From positions 1 to 42,277 of the forward strand of contig JAKSRD010000017.1 in NCBI GenBank assembly GCA_024403795.1: 42,277 nt of DNA, read 5' to 3'. How positions within the stretch are numbered: position 1 is the first letter of the stretch; every line of letters starts with the position of its first letter. Positions 23,756-33,102 of the stretch are shown in pieces. Below the pieces are notes generated by a model. It was not told the origin of the DNA and did not search any database. It worked only from the letters and a program-made list of their open reading frames with translations. The position numbers and the translations under genes are program-made. This DNA is from Saccharofermentans sp. (GTDB taxonomy: Bacteria > Bacillota > Clostridia > Saccharofermentanales > Saccharofermentanaceae).

Positions 23756-25195
23756 TTACGCTCCGGGTTTTATGGCTTTGAAAACCGGCGCCGTTTTCTT
23801 CTTCTCCTGACGAACAGTTCCTGTTCTGGATACGGACAAGATAAGTCCGTAAGCAATAAGAAGACTGATCTGCGCTGTGCCGCCGCAACTGAGGAACGGG
23901 AGCGTAACACCCGTAGCAGGCATTATCTGAAGCTCAACCGAGAGATTCATCAGCACTTCGACAAATATGAGTGTCGTACATCCGGTTGCAACCGTTCTGG
24001 AGAAGATATCTTTGGCCCGCCAGCAAACAGTCAAGCACATAAAGAACATCAACATATACATAAACATCAGTATGACTCCTCCGACAAAGCCGGTCTCCTC
24101 GATATAGATCGAGAAGATATAGTCATTCTGTGCCTCTGATACATAGTTATATTTGGAGCGGGAATTGCCGAGGCCTACGCCCCACATCCCGCCTGAGCCC
24201 AATGCATTGTGGGCATTATCTACCTGACGTGTATCGTCCTTGGTAAGACCGCCTTCCTCTTCTGTCTCTTCTTCGTCTGCAGTAAAGATCGCGATACGCT
24301 TAAAAACGTGTGCGTAGTTATTCATGAATCTGTCTATCTTCTCTGCAGGCGTAACGGCGATGACAACGGCACCGGCTACACCTCCGACTGCCGCAAGTAT
24401 CAAAGCACCCGTAAGCCAGGACTTCAGGGGAATCTCTGAGACAAGTGCACACATAAAGACTATGGCCGCAATGATGATGAAGCATGAGAGGTGCGGCTGG
24501 AGAAGAATGACTGCGTCAACCAGGATACAAAAAGAGACCGGTATGATAAAGTCGATTGCTGCATTCTTGAGATTCTTGGCCAGGTCGGAATCCGGTTCCT
24601 TGATCTTTCCGCTGCTTCTCAGCTTGGCGATGGAAGAACGGTATCCTGCAAAGAATATGACAAGTGCTACCTTAATGAACTCAGAGCTCTGGAACTGGAC
24701 AGGGCCGATGTTGATCCAGCGGCTCGCACCGTGCTCACGTCCTACACCGAGTATGAGCGTAGCAAAAGCAAATCCGATACTGAATATATATGCTGCGGCT
24801 CCAACCCATCTCTGCTTAAAGAAATCGATCGGAATGAACGCCACTATGAACATGAGGATCACACCGACGATCGTATATCTCAGCTGTCTAGTGAGGAACC
24901 ACGATGAGTCCTGGAATTGACCGTACGCATCAGGACCCGATACTGAATAGAGGATTACGAGACCGAATACCAACATAACGAATATCATGAGGACCATGGG
25001 AATATTTGTCGTCCTGACGGCATCGCTGATCTTCGCGGCATTAACAGCAGCCTTCTCCGGCCTTGACGGCGGTTCGATAAGGCTGTCGATATCCGTTATT
25101 ACCGCGCTCTTATTCTCCGGTTCAGACTCAGGCTTCTTATCAACCTTCTTTACCGGCATGTCGGGTATTATCGATTGTCTGTTCTTCTCAGGCAT
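23756..25195 (-). CDS. ftsW: Septal peptidoglycan polymerase FtsW (SEDS)
   Basis: About 479 residues; lipid II polymerase of the divisome, working with the class B PBP encoded upstream. About 67 hydrophilic residues precede the first of about ten membrane segments. SEDS landmarks: GREHGASRWINIGPVQFQSS in two parts with the conserved RW and PS/QSSE region, the LGLGNSRSKYNYVSEAQNDYIFS loop (GVGLGNSRSKYNYVSEAQND), and the terminal MPATGVTLPFLSCGG. The ATG at 25195 is 3 nt after the murF stop; a TTG at 25198 is an alternative. No mraY or murD separates it from murF. Confidence 0.93.
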   Translation of the reverse strand: MPEKNRQSIIPDMPVKKVDKKPESEPENKSAVITDIDSLIEPPSRPEKAAVNAAKISDAVRTTNIPMVLMIFVMLVFGLVILYSVSGPDAYGQFQDSSWFLTRQLRYTIVGVILMFIVAFIPIDFFKQRWVGAAAYIFSIGFAFATLILGVGREHGASRWINIGPVQFQSSEFIKVALVIFFAGYRSSIAKLRSSGKIKEPDSDLAKNLKNAAIDFIIPVSFCILVDAVILLQPHLSCFIIIAAIVFMCALVSEIPLKSWLTGALILAAVGGVAGAVVIAVTPAEKIDRFMNNYAHVFKRIAIFTADEEETEEEGGLTKDDTRQVDNAHNALGSGGMWGVGLGNSRSKYNYVSEAQNDYIFSIYIEETGFVGGVILMFMYMLMFFMCLTVCWRAKDIFSRTVATGCTTLIFVEVLMNLSVELQIMPATGVTLPFLSCGGTAQISLLIAYGLILSVSRTGTVRQEKKKTAPVFKAIKPGA

Positions 25196-25198
25196 CAA

Positions 25199-26665
25199 TC
25201 AGGCATTCCCCTTCTCAATAAAGCTCTCGGCGATCTTCTCGAATCCGAAGCTGTGCGAAGCCTTAAAAAGGATCGCATCGCCGTCTCTGACATAATCTTC
25301 AAGACGTCTTCTGATGTCTTCGGCATCCTTGCATCTGATTATCTCTAATCCAATATTAACCATATGTGCGCCTTTTACAAACTCATCGGCGTTATCACCT
25401 GTTACAAAGACTCTGTCAAAATCATAAGAAGCACAGGATTTGCCGGTCAGTTCATGAAGTCCGGAAGCAAAATCTCCAAGCTCGAGCATGCCGCCCAAAG
25501 CAAGGACCTTACGATGTCCCTTTGCCTTTTTGGAGAAGTTGAGGAACGCGTTATCCATTGATTCCGGAGCTGCGTTGTAAGCATCGTTCATAATGAGATA
25601 TCTCGAGGTCTCGGTTATGGCACCTCTGCCGTCGATTGCGCTTCTGTTATTAATCGCATCGGCGATCTTCTGTTGATTCGAGGCACTGCCGGTAATCCCG
25701 CACATATATGCGCAGAATATCGCGAAAAGTGCATTCCTTACGGCATTCTGTCCATACATGCCGACGGAAAGAGAAAGAGGGAATTCAGATCTCTCGCCCA
25801 TTCTCCACAAAACCGCATTGAAGGTCATTCCCGTGTCGGTCTCTTTGATTCCTGTCGCCGATATAGTCAAAGGACAAGGAAGCGTACCGTCTGCGGCATC
25901 TGACTCTCCCGCTACGATACCTGCAACAAAATTATTGATCGGAAGCTCCTTAACGCAATGGTCGAAGAGCTTTCTGTCATCAGCGTTAACTGCGATGATG
26001 CCGCCGTCGGTAAGACCTTCGCAGATCTCCATCTTCGCATTCATTATCGCGTCTTTGCTTCCGAGAATACCTATATGCGAATAACCGATATTGGTAATTA
26101 TCGCAATATCAGGTCTTGCAATCTTAGTAAGATAAGAGATCTGGCCCATGCCTCTCATGCCCATCTCAACAACTATAACCTCGCTGTCTTCCGGAGCCGA
26201 GAGGATCGTCTTTGCCATACCGATCTCGTTGTTGTTGTTGGCAGCCGTCGAATGGACTCTGAGACCCGTATTAAGGACATCCGTGATCATGGTCCTGGTA
26301 GATGTCTTTCCGACAGAACCGGTGATCGCGATCACCTTGCATCCGAGTTTGAATCTGTAGTGATTTGCAAGGAGGCATAATGCGTGAACGGCGTCCTCCA
26401 CTATGACAGCCAAAGCGCCCTCGGGAACCGCATTCTCATCATTAGTAACAACTGCGCACGCACCGAGTTCAACAGCCTTCTCAATGAACTTGTTACCGTC
26501 AAAATTCTCACCCTTAAGTGCAAAGAAAAGCTCTCCCGGCTTGATCGTTCTCGTATCTGTCGATATACCGCAGACCTCGATCGCAGTCGCAAAAACAGAG
26601 CCGTCGATCTTCGACAGCAACTTGCCCTTTACAGCTTTCTTTACTTCTTCAAGAGTAAACATCAT
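25199..26665 (-). CDS. murF: UDP-MurNAc-tripeptide:D-Ala-D-Ala ligase MurF
   Basis: 488 residues. ATP-dependent addition of D-Ala-D-Ala to complete the pentapeptide precursor. The three Mur domains are visible: N-terminal (GISTDTRTIKPGELFFALKG as two blocks), central ATPase with IAITGSVGKTSTRTMI and NNNNEIG, and C-terminal NDAYNAAPESMDNA, the MurF-specific motif. The start overlaps the murE stop by 4 nt (ATGA). Confidence 0.95.
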   Translation of the reverse strand: MMFTLEEVKKAVKGKLLSKIDGSVFATAIEVCGISTDTRTIKPGELFFALKGENFDGNKFIEKAVELGACAVVTNDENAVPEGALAVIVEDAVHALCLLANHYRFKLGCKVIAITGSVGKTSTRTMITDVLNTGLRVHSTAANNNNEIGMAKTILSAPEDSEVIVVEMGMRGMGQISYLTKIARPDIAIITNIGYSHIGILGSKDAIMNAKMEICEGLTDGGIIAVNADDRKLFDHCVKELPINNFVAGIVAGESDAADGTLPCPLTISATGIKETDTGMTFNAVLWRMGERSEFPLSLSVGMYGQNAVRNALFAIFCAYMCGITGSASNQQKIADAINNRSAIDGRGAITETSRYLIMNDAYNAAPESMDNAFLNFSKKAKGHRKVLALGGMLELGDFASGLHELTGKSCASYDFDRVFVTGDNADEFVKGAHMVNIGLEIIRCKDAEDIRRRLEDYVRDGDAILFKASHSFGFEKIAESFIEKGNA

Positions 26666-28173
26666 CTCATATCCTCTCTGGCTGCCACGGCGATCGCCGC
26701 CTGCTCGCAGTCATCAAAATGTATCGTCTTATCCGCAAAGATCTGATAATCCTCATGTCCCTTGCCGGCAATGAGGATCGTATCTCCGGATTTTGCAATG
26801 CTGACGGCATGCATTATAGCTTCGCTTCTGTCGGGAACGATCTCATAAATTCCGTCTGTCTTTGAGATTCCGGTTACGATATCCCTGATGATCGCTTCCG
26901 GCTCTTCTTTTCGAGGGTTATCGGAAGTAATTATCGTAAGATCGGACAATCTGCCCGACACTTCGCCCATCTCAAATCTTCTCGTTACCGCGCGGTTGCC
27001 GCCGCATCCGAATACCGTAATGATCCTGCCCTCGGTATATTCCTTAAGCGTATCGAGGACACTCTCAAGTGCTGCCGCATTATGTGCATAATCAACCAGG
27101 ATATTCACGCCGAAGCCGTTCTCCACAGGCTGCATTCTTCCCGGCACGGAGACATTCTCAAGCGCATTTTTCACGATATCGATATCAACAGCTTCAATGT
27201 ACGCGGTACAAATGGCACAAAGCGCATTATAGACATTGAACCTTCCGGGAAGAGCCACAAAAATGTCGCCCTTGTAGTATTCCGAATCGAGCTCGAAAAC
27301 CGTACCGGTCACATGTCCCATTCTCCGAGCTCTGAGGTTCCTTGCGACAAAATCAGCCTTACCTTCGATTGAATAAGTAAGAAGCTTGACCTTGTCCCTG
27401 CAATAATCCTCAACTCTTTCCGCTACAGTACAATCAGCATTCAATATGCCCGTCTCACAAGAATCAAAGATCTTCAGCTTGCAAGAGATATAGTCTTCCA
27501 TATCCGGATGCTCATTGGGAGCGATATGGTCTTCGTACAGATTTGTAAAAGCCGCCGTGCGATATCTGATACCTCTTACGCGATCCAGCTTAAGTGCCTG
27601 TGATGAGACCTCCATGACGAGCTTCTCAGAGCCCGTTCTCTCAAGCTTATCCATCATTCCGAGCAGATCTCTCGACTCCGGAGTGGTATGTGCGGCATGG
27701 ATCTTCTCGCCGGCAATGATATTGCATACCGTCCCGATGAGACCCGTATCTTTACCGCAACGCTCAAATATCTCTCTGAGCATAAACGCGGTAGTCGTCT
27801 TTCCCTTTGTACCCGTGATACCGTATACAGAGATCTTTCTCTCGGGATGCAAATAGAAATTCTCGCTCAGGTCGGCCATGTGCTTATGAGTATCTTCTGT
27901 CTCAACTATGCAGACGCCGTATCTTGCCGTCAACTCGGCAAGCTCATCATCAGGGAAATTCTCTCTGTTACTGTCAACAACGAGGGCAGAAGCTCCCTGT
28001 TCGCAGGCTTTCTCCGCAAAGGAATGCCCGTCTACGGTAAAACCCCGTACACAGATGAACAATGAACCGGAAGCTGCCTTACGTGAATCATACTCAACTG
28101 AAGCAACCTCTTTGGAAAGGTCACCCGAGATAAGCCTGTATTCTATGCCGTCCAATACTGCCCTAAGTTCCAT
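26662..28173 (-). CDS. murE: UDP-MurNAc-dipeptide:meso-diaminopimelate ligase MurE
   Basis: 503 residues from ATG 28173 (AGAGAGAG upstream; a longer frame to 28224 is less likely). Motifs: DSRKAASGSLFICVRG near the N-terminus, ATP loop GITGTKGKTTTAFML, and the amino-acid specificity motif DNPRKEEP (418-425), whose Arg indicates meso-diaminopimelate rather than lysine. GKGHE near the C-terminus completes the DAP pocket. The 131-nt gap before it holds an AT-rich stretch and a small TTGCG/CGCAA hairpin (28198-28213), the only sizeable gap between mraZ and ftsQ. Confidence 0.95.
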   Translation of the reverse strand: MELRAVLDGIEYRLISGDLSKEVASVEYDSRKAASGSLFICVRGFTVDGHSFAEKACEQGASALVVDSNRENFPDDELAELTARYGVCIVETEDTHKHMADLSENFYLHPERKISVYGITGTKGKTTTAFMLREIFERCGKDTGLIGTVCNIIAGEKIHAAHTTPESRDLLGMMDKLERTGSEKLVMEVSSQALKLDRVRGIRYRTAAFTNLYEDHIAPNEHPDMEDYISCKLKIFDSCETGILNADCTVAERVEDYCRDKVKLLTYSIEGKADFVARNLRARRMGHVTGTVFELDSEYYKGDIFVALPGRFNVYNALCAICTAYIEAVDIDIVKNALENVSVPGRMQPVENGFGVNILVDYAHNAAALESVLDTLKEYTEGRIITVFGCGGNRAVTRRFEMGEVSGRLSDLTIITSDNPRKEEPEAIIRDIVTGISKTDGIYEIVPDRSEAIMHAVSIAKSGDTILIAGKGHEDYQIFADKTIHFDDCEQAAIAVAAREDMR

Positions 28174-28304
28174 CGTTCTCTCTCTTTCATATGAAACTTG
28201 CGTTTTAGCGCAATTTTCCGCCAATTATTTTATATTAAAAACCGCAATCCCTGTTGTGGCAAAAAGGCTGAATTTTACTTAATGGATCTTGATGTCTTTG
28301 TGCG

Positions 28305-30794
28305 TCAGTTATCTTCGTCGTCATGATTCTCGGGGGGCAATGCTTCTGCAACACCGTCCTCCGAGCCGCTGTCCGGAACTACCGTCGGTGTAGGCTGAGC
28401 AGGCTGGTCATTAACCAGTCCCGTCGACTTTCCGAGAGTTACATGAATGATATCTCCGGCATAGACCGTTGATCCGTATGCTACGGACTGCGATATGCAA
28501 ACACCCTTGATATCACTGCCTTCATCAAATTTAACATTAAGGTTCATATCGAGGCAGGCTTCGATACACTCAACCGCTGACATTCCGCTCATGTTCGGAA
28601 CACGTGTAGTAAGCATTTCTTCCTTTGCCACGCCCTCGGGATACAGGACTACGACACCGGTCTTATAGAGAGTGTGATAGAAGTCAGGATATGTTCTTCC
28701 GATAATTGTATCAGGTGTCATATCCATCGTTCCGTAAAGTGTGGAAAGTCCGTTAACTGAGATCTTGGATGCAGCCTGTGATGCAGGAAGTCCTTCAACC
28801 TCCTGAACGTACCACTCCTTGAGGAGTTCTTTGTATTCTTCTTCAGTGAATCTTCTTTCAACACCCATGTAGGACAATGTACCTTCAACGATCTTCGCTG
28901 CCGTTGAAGCCGCAGATGAAGAGCCTACCGAGTTGTCCTTCGGCTTGTTGATTACGACAAGAACCGCGATCTTAGGATCGTAAGAAGGGGCATAGCAAGA
29001 GAAGGAAAGCACGTGTGCGCCCTTAAGCTCTCCGGCATCGATCGTTGAAGTCGAGGTCTTACCTGCAACGGAGTAACCTGCAACCTTACCTGCCGAACCC
29101 GTACCGTCGGATACAACGCCCTCCATCAGTGTTCTTACGCGCTTGCATGTACTCTCGGAGAATACCGTTCTGACTACTTCAGGTTCGATCTCATCAACAA
29201 TGTTGCCTTCAGAGTCAGTGATGTACTTGACGATGTGCGGAACAAGAAGATCTCCGCCGTTGATGATCGCACAATATGACATTATCAGCTGGATAGGAGT
29301 TACCGTTGAAGACTCGCCGTATGCAAGAACGTCCATATCGACTTTTGAAGGCTGCTTGTGAAAGATGCCTTTTCCCTCCGCAGGAAGATCGATACCTGTC
29401 TGATCGTAGAAACCGAGCATTCGCACGTATGAATAGTACTTTGACAGACCGATCCTTTCAGCAAGCTGCGTGAAAACAGGGTTGCATGAATTCTGGAAAG
29501 CCTTCTCCAAAGTCTCCATGCCGTGGCTCCAACCGCCTGACTTCTGGATCCAGCACGAGATCGTATGCTGTGATGAGATCGCGATAGGATCATCATTGAA
29601 CAACTCGTCTTCTCTCGCAAGATTCTCTTCGAATGCCATGCATGTTGTAAGAGCCTTGAATGTCGAACCGGGCTCATATGTATCGGATACGCATCTGTTG
29701 CGCCAAGCATTAGCCATTACGTACTGAACTTGGTCACCTGAATTCAAAGCGCCCCATGCCATCTCATCCATTCCGTAAGGCATTGCGTACGGATCATTAC
29801 AATCGTAATTCGGGATCGAAGCCATCGCATAGATCGCACCGGTATAAGGATTGATGACAATGGCACAAACACCGTCGATCGGATCATACTTATCGTATGC
29901 TTCCTTGGCTGCTTCTTCGGCGATTCTTTGAATCGAGATATCGATATTGGTTACTATGTTGTTACCGTTGGATACATCGATCGTAGTAGCATCGGAATAA
30001 GGCAGAACACCGCCCGTGATCTCGTCCGTCTCGGAATATCTGTAACCGTCTTCGCCTGACAGAACGTCATTATAGTATGCTTCAAGACCATACAGACCGT
30101 TAAGGTTCACGCCGTCATTCTTGGCATAACCGATAACCTGTGAAGCCAGGCTTCCGTAATTGTAGTATCTCTGCGGAACAGCAACGAAACCAAATCCCTT
30201 GATCTTATTCTCTTTAAGATATTTCTCAAATGCTTCCTTCGTCTCAGTCGGAACATTCTTCTTAACATCACATCCCGCAACGTCATTACGCTTATCATTC
30301 TTGTCTGTGGGATCGACCGGGATTATCGAATCAAGTTTTTGATAATCAACTCCGATAAATGAGGATACACCCTCCATGATCTGCTCTCTGCTGAGAAGCG
30401 TCGAGGTGACCTGCTTAGGAGAGCAGATAACGGTATAGTCGTAAGTGTTCGAAGCAAGAGGAACAAGATTTGAGTCATATATCATTCCGCGGCTGGCGGC
30501 ATATGACATAAGCGTCCACTGCTCATCTGCAGCTGCTCTCGCATACTTATCGTAATCAGTTACCGTCGTGCGATAGAGCGTGAAGATAACATAGAAGGAG
30601 TAGGCAACAACGACCACTGCAACAATGACTATCCAAGCCTTAGCATAGATACTCGGATCCTTACCGTTATGCGACTCGGGCTTAGTCTTCTTCTGAACTT
30701 CAGAAGATCCGACGTTTTGCACTGTGGCTCTCTCTTTTTTCGAAGTCTCGAAAACGCCGGTAACAGGCGTTGACTCAGTACCGGAACCATTCAT
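28305..30794 (-). CDS. Class B penicillin-binding protein with PASTA domain (FtsI/SpoVD/PBP2x type)
   Basis: 829 residues from ATG 30794, which has AAGG about 9 nt upstream and leaves a 31-nt gap after ftsL; a frame to 30866 would overlap that gene. A cytoplasmic tail of about 50 residues, one membrane anchor (about 53-73), the PBP dimer domain (SRGMIYDSN), then the transpeptidase with SxxK at Ser377-Lys380 (PGSTFK) and SxN at 436-438 (SCN). The third motif, normally KTG, reads Lys579-Thr-Ser (AGKTSTS). One PASTA domain (about 725-788) and a Pro/Asp/Glu tail end the protein. It cross-links septal (or spore) peptidoglycan. Confidence 0.93.
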   Translation of the reverse strand: MNGSGTESTPVTGVFETSKKERATVQNVGSSEVQKKTKPESHNGKDPSIYAKAWIVIVAVVVVAYSFYVIFTLYRTTVTDYDKYARAAADEQWTLMSYAASRGMIYDSNLVPLASNTYDYTVICSPKQVTSTLLSREQIMEGVSSFIGVDYQKLDSIIPVDPTDKNDKRNDVAGCDVKKNVPTETKEAFEKYLKENKIKGFGFVAVPQRYYNYGSLASQVIGYAKNDGVNLNGLYGLEAYYNDVLSGEDGYRYSETDEITGGVLPYSDATTIDVSNGNNIVTNIDISIQRIAEEAAKEAYDKYDPIDGVCAIVINPYTGAIYAMASIPNYDCNDPYAMPYGMDEMAWGALNSGDQVQYVMANAWRNRCVSDTYEPGSTFKALTTCMAFEENLAREDELFNDDPIAISSQHTISCWIQKSGGWSHGMETLEKAFQNSCNPVFTQLAERIGLSKYYSYVRMLGFYDQTGIDLPAEGKGIFHKQPSKVDMDVLAYGESSTVTPIQLIMSYCAIINGGDLLVPHIVKYITDSEGNIVDEIEPEVVRTVFSESTCKRVRTLMEGVVSDGTGSAGKVAGYSVAGKTSTSTIDAGELKGAHVLSFSCYAPSYDPKIAVLVVINKPKDNSVGSSSAASTAAKIVEGTLSYMGVERRFTEEEYKELLKEWYVQEVEGLPASQAASKISVNGLSTLYGTMDMTPDTIIGRTYPDFYHTLYKTGVVVLYPEGVAKEEMLTTRVPNMSGMSAVECIEACLDMNLNVKFDEGSDIKGVCISQSVAYGSTVYAGDIIHVTLGKSTGLVNDQPAQPTPTVVPDSGSEDGVAEALPPENHDDEDN

Positions 30795-30825
30795 GTCAGA
30801 AGCACCTTTTTCAGGTTTCTTGTCA

Positions 30826-31500
30826 TTACTTATCGGGATTTGCCGCATAGTAGTCAGCCAATGCATCCTTGGAATCGTTAAAAGCCTCGTTGTTGATTCC
30901 CTCAGTATTATATGATGCTCTTGTACGCAACGTATCCGTATTCGGAACCGGCAGATTGATCAGCTGGTTCTGGTTCGGATCCTGCATTCCGAGAGCGATA
31001 GCCTGAGCACGAACAACATCCATGTCCGCAATTCCGTTCGCATTCTCTTCTGCGTTAACGATTTCTCTTTTTGTCGTATTGATCTGATCCTTGAGGTTCG
31101 AATTGTCTCTTGCGAGCTCGGAAAGCTCTGTCTGAGGATAGAGCAGCAGCATTACAAAACACCCCATGAGAATAACGAGTATGATCGATACCACTGTCTC
31201 GAAAAGCTTTCTTCCGGTAAGTTTTCTCGACTTACGCTTATTCTCAAGTCTAGTCTGCGGATCCTCATGCTCAATGGCATACTGCGCAGATCTCTCCTGA
31301 ACATCTTCGTATGACACCACTTCGATCTCAGGCTCGATAACAAGAGGTTCATCCTCAATAAGCAAATTCTCATCAGGAATGATCGAACCGTTGTTGTATG
31401 TAAGGTTTGTCTTCTTTGCAGACAGCACTTCATTAAGCGCCTCATCTTGTGCGCCCACATCGAAATTATTCATTTGTCTTCTCGATGCTCTTACTGCCAT
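30826..31500 (-). CDS. FtsL-like septum protein with long cytoplasmic tail
   Basis: 224 residues, one membrane segment (about 101-121: VVSIILVILMGCFVMLLLY) and then a short coiled coil (ELSELARDNSNLKDQINTTK) before an unstructured C-terminus. The topology and position between rsmH and the class B PBP match FtsL, whose sequence is always poorly conserved. The 98-residue N-terminal tail (two acidic runs, then KRKSRKLTGRK) is much longer than in model FtsL proteins (about 35 residues). The gene starts 24 nt after rsmH. Confidence 0.78.
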   Translation of the reverse strand: MAVRASRRQMNNFDVGAQDEALNEVLSAKKTNLTYNNGSIIPDENLLIEDEPLVIEPEIEVVSYEDVQERSAQYAIEHEDPQTRLENKRKSRKLTGRKLFETVVSIILVILMGCFVMLLLYPQTELSELARDNSNLKDQINTTKREIVNAEENANGIADMDVVRAQAIALGMQDPNQNQLINLPVPNTDTLRTRASYNTEGINNEAFNDSKDALADYYAANPDK

Positions 31501-31524
31501 CTTTCTTCTTGCCTTTACTTATTA

Positions 31525-32493
31525 TTAGTTGTACTGTTCGTTATCGTTTCTCTCAAACACCCTGAGTTTTGAACTTCTGGATCTCGGATTGTATTCAATC
31601 TCTTCTTCCGTCGGTTCGACAGGCTTTTTGGTGATCACCGTACCGAGTGATTTCTTGCCGCATACACATACGGGGAAATCGCGGGGACAGGTACACGGAC
31701 TCTCTGCCGTTCTGAAGGCTTCCTTTACGATCCTGTCTTCCAACGAATGGAATGAGATAACCGCAAATCTTCCGCCCGGTTTAAGCTTCCTTATTCCGTC
31801 CTGAAGCAGACTCTCAAGTCCGTCCAGCTCGTGATTGACTTCAATTCTTATCGCCTGGAAGCATCTCTTCGCAGGATGCTGATCCTCACCCCTGCCGTGA
31901 CCCGGCATATATTCCTTTATCGCGTTAGCAAGTTCTGTCGTTCTGTAGAACGGTCTTGTCTTACGCCTCTCGACGATACCTTCGGCGATTCTTGCCGCAT
32001 GACGTTCTTCGCCGTAGTCTCTGAATATTCTCTCCAGATCGTCTCTGGAATACTTATTAACGACTTCTGCTGCCGTGAGCCACTCATTCGAATCCATTCT
32101 CATATCAAGAGGACCGTTATTCATGTATGAGAATCCTCTCTCCGCATGATCGAGCTGATATGAAGAGACGCCGAGATCAGCCATGATGCCGTCGACCTTT
32201 CCGATCTTAAGGCTATGGATGATCGTATCGATCTCGCGATAGTCGGACTTAACCGGCATCCAATCGATTCCCTCAAAGTCTTCTCTTCTCTCCATGCATG
32301 CAGCGAGCGCCGCATCATCTTTATCGATTGAGACCAGGATTCCCTGTCCCTTCATCCTTCTTGCAATCTCAGCACTGTGGCTTCCGCCGCCGGCCGTACA
32401 ATCAACATAGATTCCGCCGGGCTTTACGTTCAGGCTGTCAACAGTCTGGTAAAGGAGAACTGGAATGTGATCAAAATCAGAGACCTTCAACAT
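31525..32493 (-). CDS. rsmH: 16S rRNA (cytosine1402-N4)-methyltransferase RsmH (MraW)
   Basis: 322 residues. Diagnostic motifs: HIPVLLYQTVDSL, SAM loop VDCTAGGGSHSAEI, DGIMADLGVSSYQLD, RGFSYMNNGPLDMRM, and FQAIRIEVNHELDGL plus ISFHSLEDRIVK. It methylates C1402 of 16S rRNA. The start codon lies inside the 3' end of mraZ (17-nt overlap), as is common for this pair. Confidence 0.96.
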   Translation of the reverse strand: MLKVSDFDHIPVLLYQTVDSLNVKPGGIYVDCTAGGGSHSAEIARRMKGQGILVSIDKDDAALAACMERREDFEGIDWMPVKSDYREIDTIIHSLKIGKVDGIMADLGVSSYQLDHAERGFSYMNNGPLDMRMDSNEWLTAAEVVNKYSRDDLERIFRDYGEERHAARIAEGIVERRKTRPFYRTTELANAIKEYMPGHGRGEDQHPAKRCFQAIRIEVNHELDGLESLLQDGIRKLKPGGRFAVISFHSLEDRIVKEAFRTAESPCTCPRDFPVCVCGKKSLGTVITKKPVEPTEEEIEYNPRSRSSKLRVFERNDNEQYN

Positions 32494-32911
32494 AGTACTT
32501 CGTCTCCAATCCTTCTATGCCGCTGAGGTCGTGATCCTCATTGTCATAGAAATTCTTTGTGCAAATATCTAATTTGCCGTCATCATTGAAAACACAGATC
32601 TCGTCACCGGGATTTGCGCCGATCCTCTCCCAAAGCTCGCTGTTGACCGATATTCTGCCCTGTGAATCAACATTGACTTCACAAGCTTCGCCGATAATCG
32701 CTCTCTTTATCTTACGAACATTGGAATCCATGGAATTGAGCTTGCTGAGCTGTGTCTTTACGACATTCTCGAAATGGTCCTTCGAATAGACGCACAAATA
32801 CCCGACATCAAGGCTGTTTGTTACTACAACCTCTGTGCCGAGCAGTTCTTTCTGCTTCGCGGGAATGAAAAATCTTCCCTTAGCGTCTACTTTCTTAATG
32901 TCTCTTGCCAT
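32477..32911 (-). CDS. mraZ: Transcriptional regulator MraZ
   Basis: 144 residues with two SpoVT/AbrB-like swapped-hairpin domains, marked by VDAKGRFFIPAK (about 8-19) and VDSQGRISVN (about 81-90). It is the first gene of the division cluster. MraZ binds short G-rich direct repeats in its own leader; such repeats are present at 32965-32984. A roughly 100-nt leader separates the predicted transcription start from the ATG. Confidence 0.95.
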   Translation of the reverse strand: MARDIKKVDAKGRFFIPAKQKELLGTEVVVTNSLDVGYLCVYSKDHFENVVKTQLSKLNSMDSNVRKIKRAIIGEACEVNVDSQGRISVNSELWERIGANPGDEICVFNDDGKLDICTKNFYDNEDHDLSGIEGLETKYYVEGL

Positions 32912-32964
32912 CTCTTATCTCTGCAGCTTGATTTTGCGGTCAGAAGAGGTAAGCTTTATCGAAA

Positions 32965-32984
32965 TCGACCACTTTCCTCCACCA
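32965..32984 (-). promoter_or_regulatory. Putative MraZ-binding repeats
   Basis: On the minus strand TGGTGGAGGAAAGTGGTCGA has GTGG cores 10 bp apart, like the tandem boxes upstream of mraZ in other Bacillota. A further TGTGTGGTGA lies at 33016-33007, near the predicted transcription start. Binding here would support autorepression of the cluster (inference). Confidence 0.6.
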
Positions 32985-33021
32985 GAATGGGAAATATCTC
33001 CCGAAATCACCACACAACTGT

Positions 33022-33050
33022 ATTTTATTCGTAACATTCTTTTAATGCAA
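33022..33050 (-). promoter_or_regulatory. Promoter of the mraZ/division cluster
   Basis: TTGCAT (33050-33045), a 17-nt spacer and TAAAAT (33027-33022). A-rich tracts lie immediately upstream on the same strand (33051-33072) and could act as an UP element. Confidence 0.7.
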
Positions 33051-33077
33051 TAGTTTTTTTGGCATTTTTGTGAGTTT

Positions 33078-33102
33078 TTTAACAGTGTTAAATTCCATTA
33101 AC
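33078..33102. repeat. TTAAC palindrome cluster upstream of the mraZ promoter
   Basis: TTTAAC-AGT-GTTAAA (33078-33092) is a perfect inverted repeat with a 3-nt centre. A further ATTAAC (33097-33102) makes GTTAAATTCCATTAAC a second overlapping inverted pair. It sits about 30 bp upstream of the -35. It looks like an operator for a dimeric regulator; the protein is unknown. Confidence 0.5.

Noticed and set aside
28174..28304. murE promoter in the gap after the PBP gene
   Set aside because: AT-rich hexamers exist, but no well-spaced -35/-10 pair comparable with the other promoters in the window was found.
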